From: Erythrobasidium yunnanense
Lineage: Eukaryota > Basidiomycota > Cystobasidiomycetes > Erythrobasidiales > Erythrobasidiaceae
Length of the DNA: 64,000 nt
Direction: 5' to 3'
Assembly: GCA_001600175.1 (NCBI GenBank)
Contig: BCJC01000003.1
Coordinates: forward strand, 1,240,001 to 1,304,000
Shown here: one piece after another, positions 11,903 through 24,889 of the stretch
How positions within the stretch are numbered: position 1 is the stretch's first letter
How the letters are laid out: every line of letters starts with the position of its first letter
Notes under the pieces: generated by a model
The model's database searches: none
The model's input: only the letters and a program-made list of their open reading frames with translations
What the model was told of the DNA's origin: nothing
Translations under genes and position numbers: made by a program

Positions 11903-12302
11903 AAACTGATCCTGCATACTACAACTACGGATTGACAGCAGACTACAAGTGACTCGAATATATACATTCAGATAAGCCAGGGGTGGGTATACGCGCCAAA
12001 AGAAGATGCAGCGTCCACTGTGGAGTCTCTGATCTCGATAATGTAGCGATAGATCGACTCTAGAGCGTTGCTCCATGATAAGCCCTCTCATCGCATACGG
12101 ACTGTTCGAACGCTAGCTAAAATACCGTGGCCGAAATGCGGCGCATCAGCTGTAGCCTCAGAGCGGTTCCCAACCTTATCGAAAGACTACTCTGCACACC
12201 TTGCCTTGCGTGGCCACCAGTAGGCCGCTCGCCGCATCTTTCACGCGAGTCTTCTGCGGCGGCTCCTATTTCTTTCACGCGTGGCATGTTGCTGACGAAG
12301 AC
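11903..12302. other. Convergent 3' intergenic stretch
   Basis: The stretch lies between the stop of DAHP synthase and the tail of the CorA gene. I see no independent gene. Part of it (down to about 12119 on the minus strand) stays open if one more intron at the CorA end is spliced, so it may be the last coding exon or the 3' UTR of that gene. Confidence 0.4.
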
Positions 12303-14864
12303 TTAGCGGCGCAGAACTAATGTAGTAGTAATTCTCAACTCACTTTCACGAGCCGGCCGTGTATAATCTTCCGCTGAATGGTTTTGACCAATCTGAGCAG
12401 ATCTGGCGATGCCAAAACGAGGATGATGGTGACAGAGATAGGCCTAGAGTGGGATTGCTTAGGTCGGCACAACGACTTCAAAATGATTTTACTCACACTG
12501 CAATCTTCCAGAAATAGCTAACGGAGCCAATGATCTCCGGGAAACCTGGATAATAACGAGCTCAGCAAGGACCAGGCAGAAGTACTGAGAAAAGCTGCAT
12601 ATCTACCCTCGAAGTTCATGCCGAAGTCTGGTGACTCGTCAGCGCATAATGGAACTCCTGACTGCCACAAGACTTACAGCCAGTTAGAAAGCTCAACGGC
12701 AAGAAGATCTACCAGACCGTCAGTACATTTCACAAACAAGCTTATAGCCTTACTATAGTGATATAGGTGAGGATCTGCCCTTCGTGTCAGCGCACCTGCG
12801 TGTAGAGGCGAGGCGTATCGAGCTGACCTTCATTGTTTCGTTCGAACTGAAACTTAGAGTGTTGAAGATGAACTCCTCCAACTGTTGAGACATGTTGATG
12901 AACAGCTCCAGAGAGGAAACGGCCGACTCTACGTGGTCGAGGACGTCACTCATATATATGCGAGCCATGGGCGAGATGAAGCCGCCAGTCGACAAATTCG
13001 AGACCAACGACGAATCTTTGCCCGACGTCCTAGAATCGTTGGGCATTTGCGATATCGAGCGTTGTAGACCGGCGTTCTGGTTCCCGTTCAACGCAGATCG
13101 CCCGGCGCCATACGAGCCTCCTCCGCCTCCTGCGGCAAAGGATGCCCGCTCTTCGTCAAAGCTCCTGAGACTGAGGAGAAGGCTAAAGACCCATTAGCAT
13201 TCAACTCCGATTCAAACAAGTAAGGGCACACCAACTTTTGCATGGGCGTTATGCCTCGACGAATCTGAACCAGCTGTTGTGACAGTACATGCAGATGCCG
13301 CACAGTCGCCACGGAAGGATTGAGCAGCGCTGTACCTTCCAGATCGTCCAGCTTTCGCCTGAAAGCGTCTGTAATCTCCATGCTCTTGTCCACAGTGACA
13401 TCTAGGAGTGCCTGAAGAAGCATCGAAGGATCCTCTGCCTGCCGAAGAAGTGTGTCTTTACTGCGTAAACGTGCAATGATTGACGGGATGATCTCGCTTC
13501 CATCGCGACTGAATATGGAGATGATTGTGCCATCTTTAGTCAAGAAGATCGACAATTGCTGCCTTTCGACTGCAATGCGATATGCTTGCGTGAGCCTCTT
13601 CACCACACGACGTGAAGCATAGTGGGAGGCGATCGGGTTATCTTCCTCGTCTTCCGAAGCGATTGCGTCTTTGTATTCCTGCTCGAAATAGTGCTGTGTA
13701 TCCTCGTCGGCGAATGGATTTTCAGATACGTCCCGACTCGTGGCCCCTGTCTGAGCCTCTTCTACCCCGAGGTTTCTAGCATTGATATGAGAAGGCTGCT
13801 TGTCTTCAGTCCCAAAAAAGCCTTGACGAAAGCGGGTGAAGAAGGACGGTTTTTGCGTCGCTTTTCTTGGTTTTTCCCCCTTATGGCGTGAATGTCTGTG
13901 GGCCGGGCGATGTATGCTTGCCCTTCCAGTCTTGCGGGATACACCGAACTGAAGTGTGTTGTCTCTGCTTTTGGCTCGCGAGATAGACGGTCCGTTAGAT
14001 GCTGTAAGCCGCTCTGAAAGCTCTTCTTGTCGAGCCTGCTGCTTCTTCTGCAGGTCAAGTCGCCGCTGGAAGGCTTTGTGCATCTTGTGATTGTCTTTGC
14101 TTCTGGCCATTTGTGCGGTAGAGGGTCTTCGATGATCCTTGGTGTCCTCAAAATCCGATTCATCGCTAGCGGATGACCGATCATCCTCTTCTTCGGGATA
14201 TGCAAGTTTCCAGAAGATCAGGCGGATGAAAAGCTGATTCGAATACCAGTCGCTCTTCGACCTTGCAGACTTGTCGTAGAAATGGAGAGCATCTTCTACA
14301 GCTAGAGGATGCAAGCCAAACTTTTGCACTAGCTCTTTGAAGACTGCCCAGTCGAGACCGTCGTTGAAGGAGATCCATCTAGCTTTGCTCCAATGCGGCC
14401 TATTGGCTCGCAGGATATTCAGAAACTCTGCATTGTTGAGATTTGTATGTACTTTAGCTCTGGCTGCACTCCAGTCTGCAACAGTGATAGAGAGCTCCTT
14501 GTTCCAGATGTCGGAGAGGTCAGTCTAGGGCGGATCAATGGAGCATTGTGTTTGGGAGGAGGATGTGCAGGAGAATAAAGAGCTTAGTCCGGCATATCTG
14601 CTTCTCATTTCTACGAGGGATCGTCATACCTTCGAAACATCGACGCCTGACATACAGGGTCAGCCGGAGTCGCTATGTACAAAGGACATTCGTACCAGGC
14701 TCTACCTCGTTAGCGAGCCAGTTGCCGTGATCAGATAGTGCATCCTCATCGTCGGTCATCTCGCTTGCTGTTTGATTCGAGTTTCTTCTAGATCTCGTTC
14801 TTCGCGGTGTAGTGGAGCCAGCAGCAGCCATTGTAGGATCCAGCGTGTCATCAGCAGTCTCCAT
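12303..14864 (-). CDS. CorA-family divalent cation (Mg2+) transporter, ALR/MNR2-like
   Basis: CorA proteins form pentameric Mg2+ channels with two membrane helices and a GMN signature at the pore mouth. Exons read as 14864-14696, 14646-14630 (17 bases), 14524-13236, 13182-12828, 12774-12754 (21 bases), 12708-12678, 12627-12607 (21 bases), 12545-12497 and a last exon from 12444. Visible blocks are EPGVDVSK, FGLHPLAVEDAL, LDDLEGTALLNPSVATVRHL, LRSFDEERASF, MKILTYITI, IFLPLSFLTGYFGMNFEGF and YFWKIAVPISVTIIL. A basic, disordered insert of about 200 residues splits the cytoplasmic domain, as in the fungal ALR/MNR2 branch. The end is uncertain: the frame closes at 12303 without further splicing, or near 12119 if one more intron is removed. 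Plasma-membrane versus vacuolar location cannot be told. Confidence 0.88.
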
Positions 14865-15016
14865 GTCTCGCTAGAAAGTAATCAGTTGCTTCAAAGCCAA
14901 AGCTCGTCAGCTCGTCAGCCGCGTCTTGTGTCAGAACCGATAACTACACAAACGACGTCGCAATTACCAAAGCGTAGATAGCTTGACGTAGCTGCTACGA
15001 CGATTCATCGGCGACC

Positions 15017-17155
15017 ATGCCCTCGTTCTGGCGCAACATCCTGGGCGGGAGCAGCAGCAGCAATAGCGGGGGAAATGGGTCATCTTCGTCAAAGCATCGC
15101 GTTCTAGGCAGCAGCAACAACAGCAGCAACAGCACACTCGATGCATCGCTCCCATCAGCGTCAGCTGGGTCATCTAGCAGGCAGCCAGGCGCATCCGGGT
15201 CTTTGACGCCTGGATCCAGGAAACAACGTGCAGCCAGCAGCTCGGGTGCAGGCGCAGGCGCCGCAGATCCAAGCTACGTGGATGAGAATGCTCGTAGCGT
15301 GTCGGATGCGGCGACAGCTCCAAGCTCAGCTGCAGTCAGCAAGAGGCCCGCGTCGCAACAACAGGCGCAGCCAGTAGGAGTATCTTCGCCTCGCAATGGT
15401 GCTGGAACTACATCTACGCAAGCTATTGGTATACCGTTGGCGACCTCGGTCAGCAATACCGCCTCGTCAGCGGGGCCATCCAGCTATGGTGTTACCGGCA
15501 GCACTGCATCGAACGCGGGACTCACAGATGACGACGAAGATACAGATAGCATTCCTCAGACACCCTTCAGCACAGGACATTCTCCCTCACACGCCCGTCA
15601 CAAATTCCCCTCTTCTCAAGCCAAACAATCGTTGGCCAGCTCGGTGGATGATCCAGATGATTTGGAGGCACTCGATGATACGGCTGCCAATGCAAACAAT
15701 ACGGCAGCACCTGGAAGTGCTAGGAATCCGCGACATACGGGCTCGGTTTCATCAGTGTCTTCGACTCTTTCCAAAGCATCCATCTCCTCTCCTCAATCAA
15801 GCGGAAAGCCAAGCATCCCTACCACACATACCATCCTTGCGAATCCACTCCCACAGCCCTCCTCTGGCCTCGCAGCAGCCATCTCATCCGTTCTTCCTAG
15901 CTCAAACAGCTCGACCGGGGTCTCAAACGGCAAGGCTTCTTCGTCTGGCAATGAAGGCCCGCGAACCTTCGACATTGATGACATGATCTCCCGCCTTCTT
16001 GATGCGGGCTACAGCGGGAAACTCACCAAATCCATCTGCCTGAAGAACAGCGAGATAACAGCGATATGCTCGGCGGCGCGAGAGGTTTTCCTATCTCAGC
16101 CTACTCTTATCGAGCTCTCACCGTCCGTGAAGATTGTGGGCGATGTGCATGGCCAATATCATGATCTCATTCGACTCTTCGAAATGTGCGGGTTCCCCCC
16201 GAAGAGCAACTATCTGTTCCTAGGGGACTATGTGGATCGCGGAAAGCAATCTCTGGAGACAATTCTATTGTTGCTATGCTACAAAGTCAAGTATCCCGAG
16301 AACTTCTTCCTGTTGCGAGGTAATCACGAATGTGCGAATGTAACGAGAGGTATGTGCCGACTGCGGACAATATGCCCTTCGCCGACTAAATCTCCTGTTC
16401 TTCGAAGTGTACGGCTTTTACGACGAGTGCAAACGACGTTGCAGTATCAAGACTTGGAAGACCTTTGTCGACGTATTCAATTGTCTGCCGATCACGGCAA
16501 TCGTTGCCGGCAAGATCTTCTGCGTTCATGGCGGACTGTCACCAAGTCTTTCAGCCATGGATGATATACGCCGTATATCCCGCCCGACCGATGTGCCTGA
16601 CTATGGTCTGCTGAACGATCTTTTATGGAGTGACCCGAGTGACACAGCCCTCGATTGGGAGGACAACGAAAGAGGGGTTAGCTATTGCTTTGGTAAAGCC
16701 GTTATACAAGACTTCCTGGCCAAGTACGACTTTGATCTGATCTGCCGGGCGCATATGGTAGTCGAGGACGGTTACGAAGTATGCATGCCGTTGGAACGAC
16801 CTCATGAATACTTCTTGCTGACGAAAGCGTGTAGTTCTGGAACGAGCGCACACTTGTGACAATCTTTTCCGCGCCCAACTACTGTGGAGGTGAGTCCTTG
16901 GCTTATACCTCCGCTTGAACAGAATCTAATCGTTCTATCCTCTTAGAATTCGACAATTTTGCGGTAAGCCAGAACCAATATAGACTCGTGCACAGGGATG
17001 CTGATTCTAGTGTCCAGGCTGTCATGAGCGTCTCTGAAGACCTCTTATGTGCATTCGAGCTGCTAAAACCTTTGGATGGCCCAGCCCTCAAGAAGGAGCT
17101 TCTCAAAAGCAAACGCAAGAACTCTGCAGCCCTCGCTACCACCAGTACATCCTAA
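15017..17155 (+). CDS. PPZ1: Ser/Thr protein phosphatase PPZ type (PP1-like catalytic domain)
   Basis: PPZ phosphatases are fungal PP1-like enzymes that control salt tolerance and cation balance. Exons 15017-16349, 16408-16778, 16835-16889, 16947-16963 (17 bases) and 17018-17155 encode 637 residues. The first 320 or so are Ser/Gly/Asn-rich and start with MPSFW, consistent with an N-myristoyl-independent disordered arm of Ppz. The catalytic domain keeps the metal and substrate motifs: [68 protein letters not shown] and SAPNYCGEFDN. The arm and the ending, unlike PP1, support PPZ. Normal Ppz has Gly at residue 2 for myristoylation; here residue 2 is Pro, so membrane anchoring would differ unless another start is used. 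Converges on SEC14. Confidence 0.93.
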
Positions 17156-17422
17156 AATACACAGAGACTTCTTCTTTTATATATTGTCCGTGCATTCTAT
17201 CAGTCCTGCCGCAATCTACGTTTCTGTGCGGCCCTGTCGTCGGCGCTTCTGGTCATGGCGAGCGAATGTTGTACGCCTCGCAGCAATCAGTTATGTAGCT
17301 TATAGCCAGCATGACATGTAATTCCTGGAGTGCTACGACGAGTATTATGCGTATCGACATTTCACAACAACTGCATTTCAGAATTGTACCAATGCATTCG
17401 CCGGCACATGCGGAGTGCTGCC

Positions 17423-18710
17423 TCAAGATGTCCCGTTAGATTGCGTCACATTCCAGCATCCAATATCCCCGCTACGACACCCATCGTCATGTTCTTGGCA
17501 TGTGCAAGTGCCGCCATATCTAGCTGGCAGGTTTTCTGGCGCAATGTGCTCGAGTAAAGCTTGCTTGTAATCGGATCCGAGGATGAAGATCTGCAGAGGA
17601 GAGTTGTCAATCTTGGGGAAGATAGAGCGACCAGAGACCTTCTCTCACTCTTGAGGCCGTCCGCTGGTCCAGAAGACCTTTGATATAGCTCCATATGGTG
17701 CTGAACATGGAAGGAGCGTTAATGATGTACTACCAAAGGCAAATCAGCTGCGGTCAATCACAAAGCAGATACGCAAACCCACCATTCGATTTGAAGTCTC
17801 GGGATAGTAGTTCTGGTGAAGGGTTAGACGTGTAACCAGTCTTCAGCTGCTCGTAAGAAACTCACATCCGAAATTTGTATGACTTGGGTCAGGATGTCCT
17901 TGACTTTCCAGAAAGACATCAACCCCACGCCTTTTATATCCAGCACCCCTGTAACTGTCTCAACTTCTTGCATTTCGAGAGCTTCTTGGCCAGCTTCGCT
18001 GGGGGAAGGATCATCGTCGGCGGCTGCATCCAGAGGAGAACCTAGCTTGGCTTTTCGTCTCAGGTCTTCCGTACATGCCGGAAAGCGCTTTCTGAAATTG
18101 CTCTCGTTTAGAAGGTACATAAACTTGACTTGATCTTCAGGTGAGATTACTTTGAAGAGCTGTGGGACAGGATGCTCAGCTTGATCGAGGCGCCTGGAGC
18201 CTCACCGTCGCATCGACGACGCACTTGGGTAAGGTCTATACTGCCTATCTCGTGATAATGGACCGGAGATCCTGTTCTGTCTTGTTTGTGGAAGTACTGT
18301 CTGTAGCCAACTCGGGCCGCTCGCTGTGCTTTTTCCCAATCAAACGTTTTATATAGATTGTCGAGATCTACGTCTTTTCGCCAGCGTAAAGCTGCCGTAT
18401 ACATGGCATAGGAGCGCTGTACGTCGAATTTGCGAGCGCGGAGGAACCGCCTGGTATCAACGAGACCGGCCTGATGTCAGTACTTTCGATGTTGGAGAAC
18501 CAGGGCAGGAATACAAGCACACAGTAGCGCAAGGTCAGATACGCCATGGGATCTGTCGCCGTGTGCTTCGTCGTCGAGCGAGCCCAGCTGTAGACCGTCG
18601 TTACGTAGGAGCTGCTTGAGGTCATCGAGCGCCTTCTGCTGTCCGGCCTCCAGATGGCCATAATATCCAGACAGCTTGCTGCCTGACGATGCAGATAGCG
18701 GCACAGACAT
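17423..18710 (-). CDS. SEC14: Sec14-type phosphatidylinositol/phosphatidylcholine transfer protein
   Basis: Sec14 couples lipid metabolism to Golgi vesicle traffic by moving PI and PC between membranes. Six exons (18710-18523, 18450-18225, 18159-17866, 17812-17783, 17729-17649, 17590-17423) encode 328 residues. The CRAL-TRIO N-terminal helices end in LLRFLRARKFDVQRSYAMY. The lipid-binding fold shows the DIKGVGLMSFWKVKDI strand, NYYPETSNRMYIINAP, IWSYIKGLLDQRTASRIFIL and GSDYKQALLEHIAPENLPAR followed by YGG. One 30-base exon is inside the lipid pocket region. A loop of about 25 acidic residues is inserted before the VTGVLDIKG strand, compared with yeast Sec14. It diverges from the MFS transporter, 140 bases apart. 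Confidence 0.93.
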
Positions 18711-18850
18711 TGTCGATGATAATATCAGACTGCGATTTGACGCGGTCAAAGAAGTCGGGCTGATTGATACGTGCATTTCAAGCAAGACGACTAACCCGAC
18801 GTAGCTGGCTGAAGCACCAATACTGCTGTCGTGTGCTCAGCTTTAGAAAC

Positions 18851-20961
18851 ATGACAGCAGACTCTGTGCAAGACAGCGACGGCGCATCGCAGACAGGGAG
18901 CTCAGACGAATCTGGCGCCAATATGACATGGCTGCAGCGAGTGAAGCACTGGCGCAAGACACCATCACCTTCCCATGTCCTCATCATAGCCATACTAGCG
19001 AGCGCAGGTGTGCAGGCTTGCTAGATCAATGTGTCTGGAAAGCTTTCTGATTGAATGACTATGACCTCAGGCGGTGGTCTCGCAGTCCCTCAGGAAATCC
19101 CAATTCTGCGCAAGTTTGCGTGCGATTACTACTACAACCATCACTCTGGCAAAGACCACCTTACGCATGAGGCGCGCTGTCAAATTCCCGAAATTGCGCA
19201 AGCTGCAGGCGAAATCATCACAGCAGCACGGATCTTCAATGCTGTCATGAGTGCGTGTCCGAGCCGCGCACGTTGCTGCTTTCCATAGAGCTGACTCTTC
19301 GCTTGCTTAGCTGTTCTCTGCCTGACAGTCTACTCCGACCTGTTGTCACGCATTGGCCGAAAGCCCATGTTTGCGTTCACAGCTTTCTGTCTAACTGCAT
19401 CGATCTTCTTGTTTGGCCTAGGAGGTAAGGACTATTTCATCTTGCACGTTCCAGTTATTGACATACAAGTCTCCTAGCATACTTTCGCGGAAAAGTCGGA
19501 ATGGCTCTCATCGCAGCAAATTTCTTCTTCTCTGGCATTGGATCACAGCCTCTTCTGCAACTTACATTCCAAAGCTATATTGTCGACTGCGTGCATAGTG
19601 ATGAGCGATCGCCGACCTTTGCACTCTTAGGTGCAGCAACTTTCGCCGGTTTATCTGTATCCGCTGTTGCAAGCGCAAGTATGACCGCGTATACCAAGTA
19701 CGTAATAAACCCTAGACTCTATGCTACGATTCGCTGAGCATCACCGCCACTCTAGCGTTCCTCTGCTGCCCTTCTGGACGGGAACAGCCGTATTCTTCAC
19801 AATGCTATTGTACGCAATATTCGTTCTACCGGAAGCGCTTACGGCAAAGCGTCGCCAAGAGCTCATGGATGCGAATGAAGCTACACAAAACTATCATTAC
19901 GGACACCATACAGACGATCATGATGAGGAGGCAGAGGGCCGAGTTTCTGTCTTTTTCAAGCGGATCAACTTCTTCAAGAAGCTGGCCATACTCTTACCTC
20001 GGAAGGACGACGGTGGCAAGGGCTACGATTACCGGCTTTTCATCCTCGCAATTGCTTTCCTCATTTATCGCATCGGCGGCCTCTACACGAATGATGTGAG
20101 CATTGAGCGACTCGCTTGATATTCTCTCCAGTCTCTGACGATGTTTTAACAGCTGCTACTCCTGACTACAACGGGTTCGTTTGGGTTTTCGGGCACGCAG
20201 AACGGGATTCTGGTTGGCTTTATCACCGCAAGCAAAGTAGATTATGAGTATACTTCTATCGTCTGCTCGCCTAGCTGAAAACTGCGTAGGCAATTCTCCT
20301 GATGGGCTTGCTTCCATTCCTCATCCGCCTTGGTCGCAACAAATATGTGGAATGGGTCCAACAAAAGGCCAATGTGACTGAAGGTACCATCAGTGAAAGC
20401 TCTCGATTGCTTTCGCACAGCGATGATGGCAAGCAAGACGACGAGATGCCTACGGGCTCCGAACGCTTCGATATTTACTTCGCTTTCGCCAGCTTCATCA
20501 TTGATGCGCTTGCTCTTACGGGAGTCGGTATGAGCACGGAAGTCTGGCAACTGTATGCTTGTGGGTCTATACCGTTGACCGCGGCTGTGTGGCCTTACTG
20601 AATGTACTTGAAGCCACTGCTCTTCTGAGCATCTCTGCTGCCGGCGGGCCTTCTACGCAAGCCCTATTTACACAAGTGTCTTCCAAGTCCATGACGGGTA
20701 AGCGCCCAGAATACCTGGTTCCTCCTGTGCTGAGTCATCTCTGAAGACCAGGTACTCAGCGGAGTCGGTATCATCGAGAATCTTGGTGCCATTCTGTCTC
20801 CGTTAGTTCTCGGAGGTATCTACTCGGCGACCTCAACCACAAAACCATCAACCGCATGGTTCGTCGCTGCAGGTCTCTTCATCGCGGCCGCAGCGAGTTT
20901 GCTACTCGTGCCCTCTAGAAAGACCTATGTACCGCACAGATCGAGGCGCGCTAGGCGCTGA
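18851..20961 (+). CDS. Major facilitator superfamily transporter
   Basis: Nine exons (18851-19007, 19071-19250, 19311-19424, 19478-19697, 19756-20095, 20153-20236, 20290-20560, 20614-20697, 20747-20961) encode 554 residues with about 12 hydrophobic segments. The MFS loop between helices 2 and 3 is seen as YSDLLSRIGRKPMFAF. A central loop rich in His, Asp and Glu (YHYGHHTDDHDEEAEG) splits the two halves. The C-terminus is basic. The N-terminal lumenal-loop motif CDYYYNHHSG after helix 1 is unusual and may help group it with related basidiomycete transporters. The substrate cannot be told from sequence. Start at 18851 is the first ATG in the coding frame. It is the last gene before the repeat-rich island. 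Confidence 0.85.
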
Positions 20962-23900
20962 ATGTACATCGCTTCCCTGCTTAGATATCAACACGACTGA
21001 GAACCTGAAGTCGTCTTCGGATCGCTGAAGCAGCAAGAGTATCCGTTGGCATTTGCTTGACTACTTCTGATCGAGCATCGTAGGTCACGTAGGTCGACAG
21101 GGTCCCGAACTTCGACAGGGTCCCGAACTTCATCAACAAAAGGGAGTACTCCTCAATACGCACGCGTTGAACGGACTGATGTGCGTGTACTCTTCATATA
21201 CCTATGCGGAGTTCAAGATAGCATAGCCAAGCGACGTCGCAACTTGGCATATTACCTTTTAATCAACGATCTCTGCAATCCCGATCCGATGAAGGAGCGT
21301 ACTAGGCAAATTCCCTTCTTTTCGTGAATACCTTCGGATGAAAAGCCTGCCGGGGAAGAAGTGCTGACCCCGATCCTAGGCAAATAAATCATGTTACTCG
21401 CCCGAAGCGCGCAGCACAATATGCACCATCTCGACGCCTTGTTATGTCATATGCAATGAACGACTCTGGCAGATCCCAAAGGTCGGACAGGAGATTGGGC
21501 TCCATTTACAAGGACCATTGCAGCACATACGCACTTTACTAGGTGATGCCTGAAAGCTCGATGTATCTGCAGTGTCCTACCAATACAAAATGTCTGCAAT
21601 GCGGTCCTTCCTTGAAGCAATCGTGGCAGAAAATGGTGAAGATGGTAAAAGGGTTAATGCGGCGAACTCTGTGGAGCGACACGGAGCACCACTTCGAGGA
21701 TTTCAGTTGCGACATGTGCCGTATACCCCTCGTAATTGACATTAGCCAGTCAGTCAAAAGTGATACACGTCAACTGAGTAAAGATCAGATTGTATTCTTT
21801 CGTCGCTAAAAGCCTGTGAGTGCAGACCCCAGATTTCATACTGGAGCCGGAAGATCTACGATACAGTCACTAACTGCTGTACTTGTGGTGTGGTGTAGCC
21901 GGTACAGCAAGTTGACGGCGCTCAGTTTGTTACTAAGAGTTTCGTTCGCTTGCAGTTTTGCGTGAGCTGCAAGACTTTACATACTTTCACATCTCTTCCA
22001 ATTTGTCCGATGAACTTTTTGCTTGATTTTAACGTTTCCCTGAGTAATTGTCGAATTTATCAAAATTGGGATCAAGGAGCCTACGCTATAATAGGAGCTC
22101 TACAAGCTCGAACATAACCTTGTCAGAGCGTCAAACTTCGACCTTGCCACTTCCAACGAAAGCTTGTTGTTGGAGCTATGAAGTCATGTATGCTCGCTGA
22201 ATGCAAAGCAGCTTCCACAACAAAGTCTAAGGTTAAAGAACTTCTGATCCAATTCAGATAATGGAGGTCGCTGCTAATAACATTGAGGTTCGCAGCCAGC
22301 TATAGGACCAATCGTCACCCTTTCTAGCCTGATTTGCTAAGAAAGGTTCTGATCTCATCAGGCCAGCTCGCATTTCTCGTGACAGCAGCGCAAGTAGTTT
22401 GGTTTAGGTGACGCATTAGTGCAGCGTCCCACATTGAAGGTCGGTCACAAGATATCGCCTTCTTCATTGACAGTAACAGAGGTGAGGTTCAAGATGCGCA
22501 CTAGATACGATGCGCAAAGTTAGCCACGCGTCTCGTCATCACGCTGTCAGCGCCGCTGAAGTCTATTCATGAAGAAGCGGTAAGGCCACGATACCCGAGA
22601 TTGTGATACATGCCTGTACTAATGATATCATGAGTGTCTGTGCTTCCTGAAACCAAAATTGACCATACACACTACATCTTGGATAAGATCACTGTCGCAT
22701 AATCATCCACCCAGTCACTCACTGACCAAAATATCAATGCAATCTGAAATATTTCCGGCGTGCTACTCCCTCTTTGCACGCTCGATCGAGCCTCAAGAAG
22801 CGGCTCGGGCAAGTGTACCCGGTTGAACTTCAGCCATAGCGCAAGAACATGCTCACCCTGCTCTGGCGCAAGTCTTCCTTGCCGTCGTGGAGGTTCCCCA
22901 AAGAAACTTCAGTACGGAGTCTGTATCGTGTGTGGGTGGTTCATCTAGTCTTATACATTCCAGCATGTAGTAAGGCAAGCTTCCCGTGTGATCTACATGC
23001 TATGCCTCGGCCGCCTCCGTATCACGGACGCAAGCTAGCGAGTGATGCCAGCCAGCATTGCGAAAAAGCTTAGCTGGACCTTACCACAGTCGTCTCTTGG
23101 TTGGAAGAGCGACCAGATGTTTCTGAAGACCGGGAAAGCAACATTTGCTCAATACGGGTCCTATGTGTCGGGCCTCTGGGACGATCCGGCAAGTACGGGC
23201 GTGGCATGATGAACAAAATTTATCGGAAAGGCAGCTGCAAGTTCTGCAGCTCTGCTCAAGTTACGTGTCACCAAACCATCTTAGTACGAACAAGCAGTAC
23301 GGCTTCCGAAAGTGCTTGACTCGGAAATGTTGGCTGATGACAAGCGCTTATATGGCAAACAAAATACGAGATGTCAGTCGTTTGCTTCACAAAATCGATA
23401 GTTACGCAATTCGACAAGCTGTCAAACTGCCTTGGCTGCATATGCGGACAAGTGGAACGTAGAAGACCAAAAGGGTTGACCTGCTGAAGCTCTTAGTTTG
23501 ATTGTCCCTTCCCAAAAGGGTCGATATGATCGTTTGCGAGCTGCCAGCCTGCTACGTTTTGAATTTACCGCCCGAACGTACAGACAGGCAAATGTGATAG
23601 TGCGCATGTGACATCACGAGCGCTTCTTCCCAGAACTTTGTAACAGCGGAGACGGCGAGAACGTGATGACATGGGTCAAAGAAGCAACCTTCGGGGGATT
23701 CAGAGCCAATACATGTGTCGTATATACTTGTCAACGACGCGAAGGCTTGCTCGCACGGGAGAAGCTTTCCAGATCAAACGTGATATGGTTCCCGGTAAAG
23801 TCCGGATGTCTTACATCGCTCAAAACAACAACTTGACTTACTGAATCTCCCCATAGAACAGCGATAGCGACATCTTGGGAATACGGCTTAGCTGCTCGAA

Positions 23901-24889
23901 CTTGAAACCTTGGATCAGAATTGGAGTACGTTCTCCCTCGTATGCATATGACTGTAATTTCGCATCTGAAGCGAGTCATCCTGAACTCTCGAGAACGACG
24001 ATTGTCTTCCTCGCTGTGGCGCGTGGCACTGCTGGTTCTTGATCGGTGTAGCGACACCGCCTTCTGCTCAACATCTTGACTGAGTACAGAACGGTTCCAT
24101 GCCTGGCTTGAAGTTTTCGAAGCTGCTGTTTAGCGACTCAGACAGCATCTAATAATGGTTGGCGGGCCTAATTAACGTTAACAATTACGCAGGAAACGAT
24201 GTGCTGAGGTCCTGCGATAGTCGCCATCGGGTGGGGCAATCTTCTTGCTGACTTATGTGTCCGCTATTCGGCTCGAGCAGTAGCTCTACTGCTTTTCCAC
24301 ACGCGGGTGACGGCAGAAGTTACCCGCTCGCCAGGGCGTAGAAGCGCATGCATGCTCCTAGTTTGGCTTCTGCAATGTACACTGAGGTGCCAATAATTTG
24401 CCGTGGTCCTGTACATAGAGGATAGACCAGCTTGGAGTTGTAGAGAGGCAATACAATTGGGCTGTCAAGGCTCTTGCTGATAAAGCGTGGCTCTTGACGG
24501 CGGAAATAATTATCAAAACCTGCTTCAAGTCTTCAGCACAAATGGCATGAAGACAAGAGGCCTATGATACAACCCAGGCTCTACAAGCTCAAATTTGCCT
24601 CTGGCTGACTGTTCAAACATCGACGTTTGGGTTACAAACAAGATAAAAAATCTCATGGAACAGTCAGAGATATCAGAGAAATAGGGAGCCTCGCTTCACT
24701 AGGTTGTCTCACATTGGTCATCCATTACATTTAGTCCACTCTGTGGACGTTCGTTTTTCACTCGTGCTCAGGACAAGCCAAAGGAAACGAGGGACGGAGG
24801 AAAAAGAACGAGAAGTGAGAAGCTTGCCAAGACCCATGCTTGATATGCTACAACGCGTCTAATTTTGCCAGTCTTCTGCAAGCTACGAA
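20962..24889. other. Gene-poor stretch of about 3.9 kb
   Basis: No reading frame here has recognisable domains, good codon continuity or plausible splice pairing. Frames are short and broken on both strands. A minus-strand fragment near 23730-24060 has a weak OB-fold-like look but nothing I can defend. The stretch borders broken copia fragments and probably is old repeat DNA. Confidence 0.6.
21094..21129. repeat. 18-base tandem direct repeat, two copies
   Basis: The unit tcgacagggtcccgaact occurs twice head to tail with no mismatch, directly downstream of the MFS gene. Its function is unknown; it may be slippage in non-coding DNA. Confidence 0.85.

Noticed and set aside
21543-21809. Plus-strand frame with two Cys pairs (CLQC, CDMC)
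   Set aside because: The spacing fits no zinc-finger family I know, and the frame lies in the gene-poor island without splice support.
23731-24057. Minus-strand open frame with a faint OB-fold (RPA-like) look, AIAVLWGDSV and VVVLSDVRHPDF
   Set aside because: Too short and weak; no second motif supports it and flanks do not continue the match.
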